Positions 32,524-40,792 of a DNA stretch of 64,000 nt are shown here, in pieces. The position numbers and the translations under genes were made by a program. The stretch's first letter is position 1. Each line of letters starts with the position of its first letter. Below the pieces are notes generated by a model. The model was not told the DNA's origin and did not search any database. It worked only from the letters and a program-made list of their open reading frames with translations. Source of the stretch: Paractinoplanes pyxinae (GTDB lineage Bacteria > Actinomycetota > Actinomycetes > Mycobacteriales > Micromonosporaceae); the NCBI RefSeq assembly GCF_026626335.1, contig NZ_JAPNTZ010000005.1:538714-602713 (forward strand), written 5' to 3'.

Positions 32524-33567
32524 TCAGACGGGCTGCACGGCCTCCAGGGCGGCCACCGCGGCGCCGCGGGCGCCGGCCATGTCGAGGTCGGCGACCAGGG
32601 CGAAGGTCGCGGCGGCCTGCTGCTCGGCCCGCAGTTCGGTGTTCTCGCGGACCGTGTTGAGGAACCACTGGCGGAACTTCGGCGACGCCTCGACCACGCC
32701 ACCGCCGAGCAGGTAGGCGTCGGGATCGGTGAAGTTGGCCGCGATCGTGAACAGCTTGCCGATCGCCTTGGCCTGCTGCTCGAAGACGGCCAGCGCCAGT
32801 GGATCTTCCTTTTCCCCGTACGACCGCAATTGTTTCGCCGCCTGCGGCAGGGGCTCGGCGGCCAGCGGGTGATCGGGGAAACGGGTGAGCCAGTACGGCA
32901 GAAGGTTCTTCTTGATGCCGGTGAGCGAGGCGATGCTTTCGCCGTCCCCGGAGAAGCCGCAGTTGCATTCGGGGATGGGCTGGCCGACCTCGAGCACGCC
33001 GTGCAGCGGGATCTGCACGTGGCCGAGTTCGCCGGCCATGCCCGCCGCGCCGCTGACCACCTTGCCGTCCTCGACCACTCCCCCGCCCAGGCCGGTGCCG
33101 ACGATGGCGGCGACCGACGACTTGGTCATCGCCTCGGCCCCGAACAGCTGGTGATGGGCGTAGAGGGCGGCCGCGTTGGCGTCGTTCAGATAGAACACGG
33201 GCAGGCCGATGCGGGCCTCGAGCGCGCTGCGGATGTCGAAGCCGTGCCACGACACCATGCTGAAGTTGGTGGCGCCCTTGGACGAGATGACGCCATTGGC
33301 GCTGGCCGGGCCGGGCGTGTCCAGGCCGACCGCGCGGACCAGGGTCAGCGGGGTGCTGGTCAGCTCGAGGATGTTGTGGAAGGCCTGGGCCAGCTGGTCG
33401 ATCGCCGATTCCGGGCCCTCGGTGACCAGGCTCGGGTTCTCGACGAGGTTGTCGACCAGATATCGCCCCGTGGCGTCCAGCACCGTGGCGTTGTTGCAGG
33501 TGCCGCCGTTGTCGAGACCGACGACGACCCAGGAGGCGGGGGTCCGAACCGATTCAACCTGATCCAC
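32524..33567 (-). CDS. ROK-family sugar kinase or ROK-type protein
   Basis: 347 residues. VVVGLDNGGTCNNATV is the DxGxT phosphate loop, VGTGLGGGVV the second motif. HVQIPLHGVLEVGQPIPECNCGFSGDGES corresponds to the ROK zinc region, yet only CNC plus His is kept; the third Cys of the usual CGCxGCxE set is replaced. There is no N-terminal winged HTH, so it is kinase-like instead of a NagC repressor. Hexose or N-acetyl-amino-sugar phosphorylation is plausible. The GTG 33567 start has TACGCT 7 nt upstream (leaderless). A terminator follows and the DUF1800 gene is divergent. Confidence 0.82.
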   Translation of the reverse strand: MDQVESVRTPASWVVVGLDNGGTCNNATVLDATGRYLVDNLVENPSLVTEGPESAIDQLAQAFHNILELTSTPLTLVRAVGLDTPGPASANGVISSKGATNFSMVSWHGFDIRSALEARIGLPVFYLNDANAAALYAHHQLFGAEAMTKSSVAAIVGTGLGGGVVEDGKVVSGAAGMAGELGHVQIPLHGVLEVGQPIPECNCGFSGDGESIASLTGIKKNLLPYWLTRFPDHPLAAEPLPQAAKQLRSYGEKEDPLALAVFEQQAKAIGKLFTIAANFTDPDAYLLGGGVVEASPKFRQWFLNTVRENTELRAEQQAAATFALVADLDMAGARGAAVAALEAVQPV

Positions 33568-33574
33568 ACCGGTG

Positions 33575-33580
33575 AGCGTA
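33575..33580 (-). promoter_or_regulatory. -10 element TACGCT for the ROK gene, leaderless
   Basis: TACGCT on the minus strand ends 7 nt before GTG 33567. This fixes the start; sequence further upstream in frame has no family match. Confidence 0.5.
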
Positions 33581-33682
33581 CGTCCGACTTCGCCCCGGCG
33601 GTACGGGTGCGGGCGGATTGCGGGTCCGTTAGTCACGGTTGCAGCCGCGACGGCCGGGCCCGTACGGGTCGAAGGAACTGGC

Positions 33683-35197
33683 ATGACGACCCGACGCACG
33701 CTTCTCGCCGCCGGTGCCGCCACTGCTGTCGCGACTGTCGTGGCCGCTCCGGCCGCGACCGCCGCCCCGGCCGCCCTCAGCCCGGCCCAGCTGGTCTCGG
33801 CCGACCCGATCGCGCACCTGGTGCGCCGGGCCACCTTCGGCCCCACCCCGGCCACCCTGGCCGAGGCGGCCAAGCTCGGCGTCTCGGCCTGGCTCGACCG
33901 GCAGCTCAACCACACCGCGATCGACGACGCCGCCTGCGACAAGCTGGTCGCCCGGCTGCCGCTGGCCGGCGCGAGCATCGCCACCGTGCGCTCGTCGATC
34001 GCCAAGAACTCGTACGACGCGTTCAAGCAGCTGGGCCGGGCCGCCGTGGCCCGCGCCGCGTGGAGCAACCGGCAGCTGTTCGAGGTGACGGTCGCGTTCT
34101 GGGCCAACCACCTGCACATCGCCGCACCCTCCAGCGGTGTCTGGGACAGCCGCTCGGACTACGACGCCCAGGTCATCCGCAAGCACGCGTTCGGCAAGTT
34201 CGCCGACATGCTCAAGGCCTCGATGAAGCACCCGGCCATGCTCACCTACCTCGACAACCGTTCGTCGACCAAGGCCCACCCCAACGAGAACTACGCGCGT
34301 GAGCTCATGGAGCTGCACACCGTCGGGCTCGTCTACTCCGAGCAGGACGTCTACGCCGCGGCCCGGCTGCTCACCGGCCTGACCGTCAACACCTCGGGTG
34401 CGTACGTCTATGACGGCGCGCGCCACGTCACAGGCGCGGTCGAGATCGTCGGCTTCAAGCACGCCAACGCCACCACCGCCGTCGGCGAGTCGGCCGCGAT
34501 GGCGTTCGCCGACCACCTGGCCCGCCACCCGGCCACCGCGCAGCGCCTGGCGGCCAAGCTGTGCCGGCGCTTCGTGGCCGACGAGGCGCCCGCCTCGCTG
34601 GTCGCCAAGCTGGCCAAGGTCTACCTCGACAACGACACGGCGATCAAGCCCGTGCTCAAGGCCCTGTTCACGTCGCCCGAGTTCGCTGGCGCGATCGGAC
34701 AGAAGGCTCGTACGCCGTTCGAGGACCTGATCGCGACGATCCGCACGCTCGGGCTGGGACCGGAAACCTCGGGCGTCAAGGCGCTCGACGCGCTCTACAA
34801 CGGCCTGGTCAACGCGGGCAACGCGCCGTTCCGGTGGAGCCCGCCCAACGGCTTCCCCGACGTGGCCGCCGCCTGGGCGTCGCCGTCCGGTTTCCTGATG
34901 CGCTGCAACAACCACCTCAACCTGGCCGCCGGCTGGTACCCGTCGCAGCTCACGCGGCCCGCCGACATGCTGAAGTCGCTGGTCCCGGCGCTGCCGGGCA
35001 CCTACGGCGGGTTGGTCGACGCTTTGGCCGTACGGCTGATCGGGTCCAAGCTGCCGCCGGCGCACACGGCCGCCGTGCTCAGCGTCGCGGGCAAGCTGCC
35101 GACCAGTCCTCTGACCGCATCCGACAAGTCGCTCGCCGGCCACGCGCCGTACCTGATCGCGCTCGTGCTCGACGCGCCCTCGTTCCAGCTGAGGTGA
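33683..35197 (+). CDS. DUF1800 family exported protein
   Basis: 504 residues. A twin-arginine-like N-terminus (TTRRTLLAAGAATAVATVVAAPAATA) is followed by the DUF1800 body: LVRRATFGPTPATLAEAAKLG, WANHLHIAA, NENYARELMELHTVG and LLTGLTVNTSG. The HPNENYARELMELHT motif is diagnostic. The family is always found next to DUF1501, as here 6 bp downstream on the same strand, and its role is unknown; it has been thought to act in envelope processes. GAAGGA precedes ATG 33683 by 6 nt. Confidence 0.9.
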   Translation: MTTRRTLLAAGAATAVATVVAAPAATAAPAALSPAQLVSADPIAHLVRRATFGPTPATLAEAAKLGVSAWLDRQLNHTAIDDAACDKLVARLPLAGASIATVRSSIAKNSYDAFKQLGRAAVARAAWSNRQLFEVTVAFWANHLHIAAPSSGVWDSRSDYDAQVIRKHAFGKFADMLKASMKHPAMLTYLDNRSSTKAHPNENYARELMELHTVGLVYSEQDVYAAARLLTGLTVNTSGAYVYDGARHVTGAVEIVGFKHANATTAVGESAAMAFADHLARHPATAQRLAAKLCRRFVADEAPASLVAKLAKVYLDNDTAIKPVLKALFTSPEFAGAIGQKARTPFEDLIATIRTLGLGPETSGVKALDALYNGLVNAGNAPFRWSPPNGFPDVAAAWASPSGFLMRCNNHLNLAAGWYPSQLTRPADMLKSLVPALPGTYGGLVDALAVRLIGSKLPPAHTAAVLSVAGKLPTSPLTASDKSLAGHAPYLIALVLDAPSFQLR

Positions 35198-35203
35198 TCA
35201 TCC

Positions 35204-36439
35204 ATGTTTGAGTGCGGCGAGAAGACGCTCTCGCGGCGCGGCCTGCTCGGCGCGGCCACCCTGGCCGGGCTGGCCGGCGCGGGGGTGTCGACCCAGCTCG
35301 CGTACGCGGCCCCCGGCTACACCGGGGACACGCTCGTCGTGCTGTCGCTGCACGGCGGCTTCGACGGGCTGTCGGCGCTGGCCCCGATCGGCGATCCCGA
35401 CTACTACAAGGCGCGCCCCAACATCGGCGTGCCCAAGGCCCAGGTCATCGCCGGGGACGGCAGCTTCGGCCTGCATCCGGCGCTGGCCCCGCTGCTGCCG
35501 CTGTGGAAGAGCGGCAAGCTGGCCGGCGTGCACGCGGTCGGCCAGTCCAACCCGACCCGCTCGCACTTCGCCGCCATGGAGGCCATGGAGAACGCGGCCC
35601 CCGGCACCTCGCTGCGCACGGGCTGGCTGGGCCGCATGCTGGGCGCGACCGGGGCCACCGGGGCGCTGGCCGGGGTCTCGGTGGGCGCCGCCATGCCCGA
35701 CCGGCTGTTCGCCGGACCCACCCCGTCGGTCTCGATGGCCGGGATCGACAAGTTCACGCTGGCCGGCGACTCGGCCGCCCGTCCCCGCGCGGCGGCGCTG
35801 CGAGCCCTGTACGCCGACGCGCCCCTGCTGCAGGCGGCGCTCGCACTGGCCGCCGACAAGGCGCTGACCGCTTCGGCCGCGGTGCGCTCGACCGCGTACA
35901 CGCCGGCCAACGGCGCCGCCTATCCCGAGACCGAACTGGGCGCCGCGCTGCGCGACGTGGCCCGGCTGATCAAGGCCAAGGTGGGCCTGGCCACGGCGGC
36001 CGTCGACTGCGGCGACTGGGACATGCACGAGGGCCTGGGTCAGGCGGTCAAGGGCCAGCGGATGTACGACAACCTGACCGACCTGGGGCTGGCGCTGGCG
36101 GCGTTCGCGACCGACCTCGGGCCCGAGGGCCTGAACTCGGTGACCCTGCTGACGATCAGCGAGTTCGGCCGCCGGGTGCAGGAGAACGGCTCGCGCGGGG
36201 CCGACCACGGGCACGGCAACGCGATGCTGCTGCTCGGGGGCGGGGTCAAGGGCGGTCAGGTGTACGCCAAGTGGCCCGGCCTGAAGCCGGACGCACTGGT
36301 GGCGGGCGACCTCGCGGTGACCACCGATTACCGGGCCGTGATCGGGGAAATCCTGCAGAAGCGGTGCGGGATCGGCTCCCTCGCAGAGGTGTTCCCGGCG
36401 GTCGCGCCGTCGACGTTCGGCCTGGTGACGGCCCGGTGA
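35204..36439 (+). CDS. DUF1501 family exported protein
   Basis: 411 residues. LSRRGLLGAATLAGLAGAGVSTQLAYAAP is a Tat signal. LVVLSLHGGFDGLSALAPIGDPDYYKARPNI and ISEFGRRVQENGSRGADHGHGNAMLLLGGGVKGGQVYAKWPGL (motif blocks, with Ser and the DHG segment) are the DUF1501 hallmarks. The family is distantly related to the alkaline-phosphatase/sulfatase fold, so it may be a hydrolase, but no member here has an assigned substrate. It forms a two-gene unit with the DUF1800 gene. Confidence 0.9.
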   Translation: MFECGEKTLSRRGLLGAATLAGLAGAGVSTQLAYAAPGYTGDTLVVLSLHGGFDGLSALAPIGDPDYYKARPNIGVPKAQVIAGDGSFGLHPALAPLLPLWKSGKLAGVHAVGQSNPTRSHFAAMEAMENAAPGTSLRTGWLGRMLGATGATGALAGVSVGAAMPDRLFAGPTPSVSMAGIDKFTLAGDSAARPRAAALRALYADAPLLQAALALAADKALTASAAVRSTAYTPANGAAYPETELGAALRDVARLIKAKVGLATAAVDCGDWDMHEGLGQAVKGQRMYDNLTDLGLALAAFATDLGPEGLNSVTLLTISEFGRRVQENGSRGADHGHGNAMLLLGGGVKGGQVYAKWPGLKPDALVAGDLAVTTDYRAVIGEILQKRCGIGSLAEVFPAVAPSTFGLVTAR

Positions 36440-36498
36440 CACCTCGTATTTAACGAGCGTTCACCCGGGCGGGCGGTACTGGAAGTTCTCCCCGGCTC

Positions 36499-36504
36499 TA
36501 GGGT
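36499..36504 (+). promoter_or_regulatory. -10 element TAGGGT, leaderless start at 36513
   Basis: TAGGGT ends 8 nt before ATG 36513. No Shine-Dalgarno sequence is present in between. Confidence 0.45.
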
Positions 36505-36512
36505 TGGCCTCG

Positions 36513-37925
36513 ATGGAACCTGCTACCGGTCATGTCGTCCTCGACACCGCGGTCGACGAGGGCTTCGCCTCTTTGCGCCTTCCCGCGCGACCTCGCGCCG
36601 AACGTTACGAGATGGGCCGTTCCCTGCGTGAGCGCGCGCACCGCTCGGACGTGGCGCACTGGGTGGCGTCGCACCACCGGGTCGACCCGGTCACGCAGAT
36701 CATGAAAGCGAACGAGGGCCGGCAGCCGTGGCTGGTGCCCGTCCGAGTGGGCCGCATGATCGCCTCGCCCTACGCGTACCTGCGAGGTTCGGCCAACGTG
36801 ATGGCCGACGACTTCGCCACCCTGCCCGCCACCGGCATCACCCCGGTCATCTGCGGCGACGCCCACCTGGGCAACTTCGGCTTCTACGCCTCGCCCGAGC
36901 GCGAGCTGGTGTTCGACCTCAACGACTTCGACGAGGCCCACCCCGGCGCCTGGGAATGGGACCTGCGGCGGCTGGTGACCAGCGTGCACGTGGCCGGCCG
37001 GCAGAACGGCTTCAAAGAGAGCGCCTGCGCCGACGCCGTGCAGCACTGCGTCGAGGAGTACCAGCTGCAGATCCAGCACCTGGCCGACCAGCCGCTGCTG
37101 GGCCGCTCGTTCGACCAGATGAACGTGGGGCGGCTGCGCTCGGCGGCCTCCCGGGCCAGCTTCCGGGCCGAGATCGACCGGGCCGCCCGGCGGGCCCGCC
37201 GGCGTACGAGCGACCGGGCCCTCCCCCGCTTCACCGAGCGGCACGACGGCACGGCCCGGCTGGTCGAGGAGCCGCCGCTGATCACCCGGCCCAGCGACGG
37301 CGAGCGGGAGATGCTGGCCGAGGCGCTGGACGGCTACCTGAACACGCTGCCGCCGCACTGGGCGCGCATCCTGGCCGGCTACCGCATCGTCGACATCGCG
37401 CACAAGGTGGTCGGCGTGGGGTCGGTGGGGCTGCGGGCGTACGTGGCCCTGTGCGAGGGGTCGAGCCCGTCCGACGTCGTCTTCCTGCAGCTCAAGCAGG
37501 CCCGCCGCTCGGTCGTGGCGCACCACCAGCACGGCGACGCGGCCTGGCACCGGCACCAGGGCCAGCGGGTGGTCGAGTACCAGCAGGCGCTGCAGACGGT
37601 GTCGGATCCGCTGCTGGGCTGGGCGACGGTCGGCGACATGCAGTTCTACGTGCGGCAGTTCCGCGACATGAAGGGCGCGATCGTCGTCGAGGGCATCGAC
37701 GCGCCCGCGCTGGGCGACTACGCCGGCATCTGCGGCTACCTGCTGGCCAAGTCGCACGCCCGCACCAGCGGGGCCTCGATGATCGCGGGCTACATCGGCA
37801 GCAGCAACAAGCTGGCCGACGCGCTGTGCCGGTTCGCCCGCGCGTACGCCGACCAGGTCGAGCGCGACCACACCGAGCTCGTCCGGGCCGTGCGCCAGGG
37901 CGTCCTCCCCGCCGAGACGGCCTGA
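36513..37925 (+). CDS. DUF2252 family protein (kinase-like fold)
   Basis: 470 residues. ICGDAHLGNFGFYASPERELVFDLNDFDEAHPGAWEWDLRRL is the diagnostic block: GDAHLxNFG corresponds to a catalytic-loop-like HxDxxxxN motif, and FDxNDFDE to the metal-binding region, as in aminoglycoside-phosphotransferase-like kinases (motif parts: CGDAHLGNFG, DLNDFDE). The C-terminal third contains LLAKSHARTSG. The substrate is unknown. No signal peptide is seen. It is alone, with a leaderless promoter and a PPOX-type gene following 24 bp downstream that may be co-transcribed. Confidence 0.88.
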   Translation: MEPATGHVVLDTAVDEGFASLRLPARPRAERYEMGRSLRERAHRSDVAHWVASHHRVDPVTQIMKANEGRQPWLVPVRVGRMIASPYAYLRGSANVMADDFATLPATGITPVICGDAHLGNFGFYASPERELVFDLNDFDEAHPGAWEWDLRRLVTSVHVAGRQNGFKESACADAVQHCVEEYQLQIQHLADQPLLGRSFDQMNVGRLRSAASRASFRAEIDRAARRARRRTSDRALPRFTERHDGTARLVEEPPLITRPSDGEREMLAEALDGYLNTLPPHWARILAGYRIVDIAHKVVGVGSVGLRAYVALCEGSSPSDVVFLQLKQARRSVVAHHQHGDAAWHRHQGQRVVEYQQALQTVSDPLLGWATVGDMQFYVRQFRDMKGAIVVEGIDAPALGDYAGICGYLLAKSHARTSGASMIAGYIGSSNKLADALCRFARAYADQVERDHTELVRAVRQGVLPAETA

Positions 37926-37949
37926 ACCCCGGACCCGCATGATGATCAC

Positions 37950-38354
37950 ATGAGTGGTCGCGTGCGCCTGGACAATGAGTCGTTGCTGGAGTTCTGGACC
38001 GAGCGGCACCTGTGCACGCTGACCACCCTGCGGGCCGACGGCTCGCCGCACGTGGTGGCGGTGGGCGCGACCCTCGACCCGGCGTCCGGCCTGGCCCGGG
38101 TGATCTCGTCGTCGACCTCGGCCCACGTGAAGCACGTCCGGGCCGGGCAGCAGCGGGTGGCGATCTGCCAGGTCGAGGGCCCTCGCTGGGCCACCGTCGA
38201 GGGCCTGGCCGTGGTCCGCGACGACCCTTCCGCGGTGGCCGAGGCGGTCGAACGCTATGCCGCCCGGTACCGCACGCCCCGCCCCAACCCGGCCCGCGTG
38301 GCCATCGAGATCACGGTCACCAGGATCCTCGGCTCGAGCCGCTTCACCGACTAG
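37950..38354 (+). CDS. PPOX-class (pyridoxamine-phosphate oxidase fold) F420-dependent oxidoreductase-like protein
   Basis: 134 residues. LLEFWTERHLCTLTTLRADGSPHVVAVGATLD is the split beta-barrel N-terminus, and RVISSSTSAHVKHVRAGQQRVAICQVEG, then WATVEGLAVVRDDPSAVAEAVERYAARY, complete the PPOX fold (motif blocks). The F420-binding class is common in actinobacteria; the specific substrate or cofactor (F420, FMN or heme) is not certain. The 3' end overlaps the aldo/keto reductase stop by four bases. Confidence 0.85.
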   Translation: MSGRVRLDNESLLEFWTERHLCTLTTLRADGSPHVVAVGATLDPASGLARVISSSTSAHVKHVRAGQQRVAICQVEGPRWATVEGLAVVRDDPSAVAEAVERYAARYRTPRPNPARVAIEITVTRILGSSRFTD

Positions 38355-39346
38355 AGCGCCGCCGCGCCGAGCACCCACGGGCCGGTCTGCTCGATGAAGT
38401 CGGCCGGGAAGCCGGGACTGAACCCAGTCGCCGCCTCGAGACGGGTCACCGCTTCCGCGGGCAGCGTCACCTGCAGCGAGTCCAGATTGTCGCGCACCTG
38501 CTCGACCGTGCGAGCACCGATCATCGGCAGGACGCCGGGGCGGCGCCGGACCCAGGCCAGGGCCACCTGGGCCGGAGTGACACCGAGCTCGGCGGCCACC
38601 TCGCCCACGACCTTGGCCACACCCAGGTCGGCGTCGCTGATCGTCTGACCATTGAGCCGGGCGGCCCCCTCGGCCGGGCCCGCGTTGTACTTGCCGGAGA
38701 GCACGCCGCCGCCGAGCGGGCTCCAGGCCGTCACGGTCATGCCCAGCGCCTCGGCCATCGGCAGCAGCTCACGCTCGGCATCCCGCTTGACCAGGCTGTA
38801 GGGCACCTGCAGACCGGCGAAGGGGCTCCAGCCGCGCCACTCGGCCAACGTGTTGGCCCGCGCGACGACCCAGGCCGGGGCGTCCGATACTCCGACGTAG
38901 AGCACCTGGCCCGCGCTGACCGCGTCGTCGAGGGCGCGCATCGTCTCCTCGATCGGGGTGTGCCTGTCCCAGATGTGCACCCAGTAGACGTCGAGGTGAT
39001 CGGTGCGCAGCCGGCGCAAGCTGGTCTCGAGCGACAGCCGCAGGTTCTTGCGGTGGTTGCCGCCGCCGTTGGGGTCGCCTGGATCGCGGCTCACCGTGTA
39101 CTTCGACGCGACGACGAACCGGTCACGCCGCCCGGCCAGCAACTCACCCAGAATCTCTTCGCTGGCGCCGCCGCGGTAGTTGATCGCGGTGTCGACGACG
39201 TTCCCGCCGGCTTCGGCGTACGCGTCGAGGATGCGCCGGCACTCCTCGATCGGGGCGCCGACGCCGCCCTGCTCCCCGAACGTCATGGCCCCCAGCACCA
39301 GCTGGGAGACCCGCAGACCCGTACGACCGAACGACGTGTACTCCAT
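38351..39346 (-). CDS. Aldo/keto reductase
   Basis: 331 residues. EYTSFGRTGLRVSQLVLGAMTFGEQGG is the N-terminal beta-hairpin, and the catalytic tetrad is readable: Asp and Tyr in VDTAINYRGGASEE, Lys in VVASKYT and His in VYWVHIWDR. It reduces carbonyls with NADPH in a TIM barrel; the family resembles YghZ/Kv-beta-like reductases. A leaderless ATG 39346 is chosen because TATGGT lies 6 nt upstream; in-frame codons earlier lack support. It is divergent from a TetR regulator that very likely controls it. Confidence 0.92.
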   Translation of the reverse strand: MEYTSFGRTGLRVSQLVLGAMTFGEQGGVGAPIEECRRILDAYAEAGGNVVDTAINYRGGASEEILGELLAGRRDRFVVASKYTVSRDPGDPNGGGNHRKNLRLSLETSLRRLRTDHLDVYWVHIWDRHTPIEETMRALDDAVSAGQVLYVGVSDAPAWVVARANTLAEWRGWSPFAGLQVPYSLVKRDAERELLPMAEALGMTVTAWSPLGGGVLSGKYNAGPAEGAARLNGQTISDADLGVAKVVGEVAAELGVTPAQVALAWVRRRPGVLPMIGARTVEQVRDNLDSLQVTLPAEAVTRLEAATGFSPGFPADFIEQTGPWVLGAAAL

Positions 39347-39352
39347 GAAACG

Positions 39353-39396
39353 ACCATACACGCTGTCTGGTCATAGTGTACGGTGAGACCGTGCAC
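39353..39396. promoter_or_regulatory. Divergent overlapping promoters and repeat half-sites, AKR/TetR
   Basis: Half-sites ACCATACAC (39353-39361), GTGTACGGT (39376-39384) and ACCGTGCAC (39388-39396) include the -10 of the reductase (TATGGT, minus, 39358-39353) and of the regulator (TACGGT, 39379-39384). Each -10 is 6 nt from its start codon, so a TetR bound here would block both. Confidence 0.6.
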
Positions 39397-40005
39397 GCCC
39401 GCCGCAATAACCCTCTATCGACCGCTCCTGAACTGCGCGAACGCATCCTGACGGCGTTACGCGACCTGCTCGGCGAGCGCCGGTTCGACACCCTCAGCGT
39501 GGCCGACATCATCGCGGCGGCCGGGGTCTCCCGGGCCAGCTTCTACTTCTACTTCCCGGGCAAGCAGGCCGCCCTGGCCGAGCTGGTGCGCCGCGCGGTC
39601 GGCCAGGGGCACGAGGCCGCGCAGCCGTGGGTGCGGGCCCAGGCCGGGCCGGCCGAGACGCTGCGAGCCGGCATCGAAGCCGGCGCCGCACTGTGGCACG
39701 ACAACGCTGCCGTGCTGCGGGCGATCGTCGAGAACTGGGCTTCCGACCCTCAGCTGCGCGAGTTGTGGCTCACCCAGATGCAGACATTCACCGAGGCCAC
39801 CGTCGCCCGCCTTTCCGCCGATCCCGCCGCCGACCTGCGGGACGCCGACCTGCCGGCCCTGGCCGCCACCCTCACCTGGACCGGCGAGCGCCTCTACTAC
39901 CTGGCCGCGTGCGGCATTCCCCCGTTCGACAACCGCACAGTCCTCGTCGACACCCTGACCCATCTGTGGATGTCGACGCTGTACCCAGGCCTCAGCAGGT
40001 CTTGA
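39391..40005 (+). CDS. TetR/AcrR-family regulator with a TTA codon
   Basis: 204 residues from GTG 39391. The HTH is ERILTALRDLLGERRFDTLSVADIIAAAGVSRASFYFYFPGKQAAL (motif parts LSVADIIAAAGVS and RASFYFYFPGK), and a ligand-binding helical domain follows (AGIEAGAALWHDNAAVLRAIVENWASDP). The start is the leaderless GTG 6 nt after TACGGT; an in-frame GTG at 39376 overlaps the promoter. Codon 23 is TTA (39457-39459), rare in this GC-rich genome and read by the bldA-type tRNA in streptomycetes. Its target is likely the divergent reductase and itself. Confidence 0.85.
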   Translation: MHARRNNPLSTAPELRERILTALRDLLGERRFDTLSVADIIAAAGVSRASFYFYFPGKQAALAELVRRAVGQGHEAAQPWVRAQAGPAETLRAGIEAGAALWHDNAAVLRAIVENWASDPQLRELWLTQMQTFTEATVARLSADPAADLRDADLPALAATLTWTGERLYYLAACGIPPFDNRTVLVDTLTHLWMSTLYPGLSRS

Positions 40006-40028
40006 TTCCGCGTCGGTGCTGTTCGGCC

Positions 40029-40310
40029 TCAGCTGCGGCGGCGGGTCAGATGCACGGTGACGTCGTCGCCGTCGGTCTTACCGATCGCCTTGCGCACCGC
40101 GCCGTTCACGGGCAGCTTGTGCGTGCCGTCGCCGAGCGCCATGAACGCGCCCTCGAACGGCACCCCGTCGACCGTGCCGGCCACCTTGACGAGCCCTTTG
40201 GTCCCGAAGATCTCGGCCGAGCCGGGCAGTTGCACACACGTCCAGGTGTCACCTTCGCGCACCTTGCCGAGCGTCGCGGTGAAGGTGATGTCGAGCGGTC
40301 CGGCTGCCAT
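40029..40310 (-). CDS. DUF1905 domain protein
   Basis: 93 residues. [55 protein letters not shown] and [28 protein letters not shown] match the DUF1905 beta-barrel (also found N-terminal to YdeI-type domains). The function is unknown. GGGAGGATCC precedes ATG 40310 at good spacing. The YdeI/OmdA half seen in some relatives is absent; the protein is only the barrel. Confidence 0.85.
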   Translation of the reverse strand: MAAGPLDITFTATLGKVREGDTWTCVQLPGSAEIFGTKGLVKVAGTVDGVPFEGAFMALGDGTHKLPVNGAVRKAIGKTDGDDVTVHLTRRRS

Positions 40311-40488
40311 GGCGGATCCTCCCAGGTCGATCAGGCGCTGCGCCGACGATGGCCGGAGGTGCGCATCCCGGTCGAGCGCTCGCCGCGGCGATGCCCCGGC
40401 ACGATCACCAGCTTGACCAGCGACCCGGTTCGGGGCAAGCCACCGCGCGGCGGGCAAGCCGGCCCAGCCGCGCGGATGCCGGCCTCAG
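40311..40488. other. No gene recognised
   Basis: This 178-bp spacer lies between the DUF1905 start and the end of the small gene at 40489. Reading frames remain open by GC bias but show no ribosome binding site or family sequence. Confidence 0.4.
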
Positions 40489-40695
40489 TCAGGCGGCGGG
40501 GCGGGTGCGGTAGGTGGCCGCGGGAACGGGGGCGCCGCGGTCGAGGCGGGTGGCCAGGCGGTGCAGGGCGGCCGCGGCGGTCAGGCGGAGGCGGCCGGGT
40601 GGCGACTCCGGAATCACCGGGCTGCCGGGTTGGGCCGAGGTCATGATGCGGGCGTTGGCGGCGGTCACGAGCGGGACGTAGCCGAGTTCGAGCAT
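40489..40695 (-). CDS. Small hypothetical protein (68 aa), divergent from CGNR regulator
   Basis: 68 residues, starting MLELGYVPLVTAANARIMTSAQ and ending in TYRTRPAA. No signal or membrane segment is clear; the middle is Pro/Arg-rich. It is preceded by GGGAAAG and shares a 97-bp divergent region with the CGNR-type regulator, which is the arrangement of a regulator and its target. Codon use is consistent with a gene, but the shortness keeps confidence low. Function unknown. Confidence 0.5.
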   Translation of the reverse strand: MLELGYVPLVTAANARIMTSAQPGSPVIPESPPGRLRLTAAAALHRLATRLDRGAPVPAATYRTRPAA

Positions 40696-40714
40696 CGGAG
40701 GTCTTTCCCTTCGC

Positions 40715-40775
40715 GTGATGCGGGCTAAACTGCTTTGACTGGAAGCATAAGTACCGCAAGTGATGCGAGTCAAAC
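40715..40775. promoter_or_regulatory. Direct and inverted repeats between small gene and CGNR regulator
   Basis: GTGATGCG(G/A)G(C/T)(T/C)AAAC occurs at 40715-40730 and 40760-40775 (45-bp offset), and TTTGACT (40734-40740) mirrors AGTCAAA (40768-40774). This is a likely autoregulatory operator region. Confidence 0.5.
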
Positions 40776-40792
40776 ACGTTTTGGTGGAATCA

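Noticed and set aside
40331..40488. Coding fragment ending at 40331 on the minus strand
   Set aside because: A short open segment with no start signal or family match; it is more likely spacer sequence.
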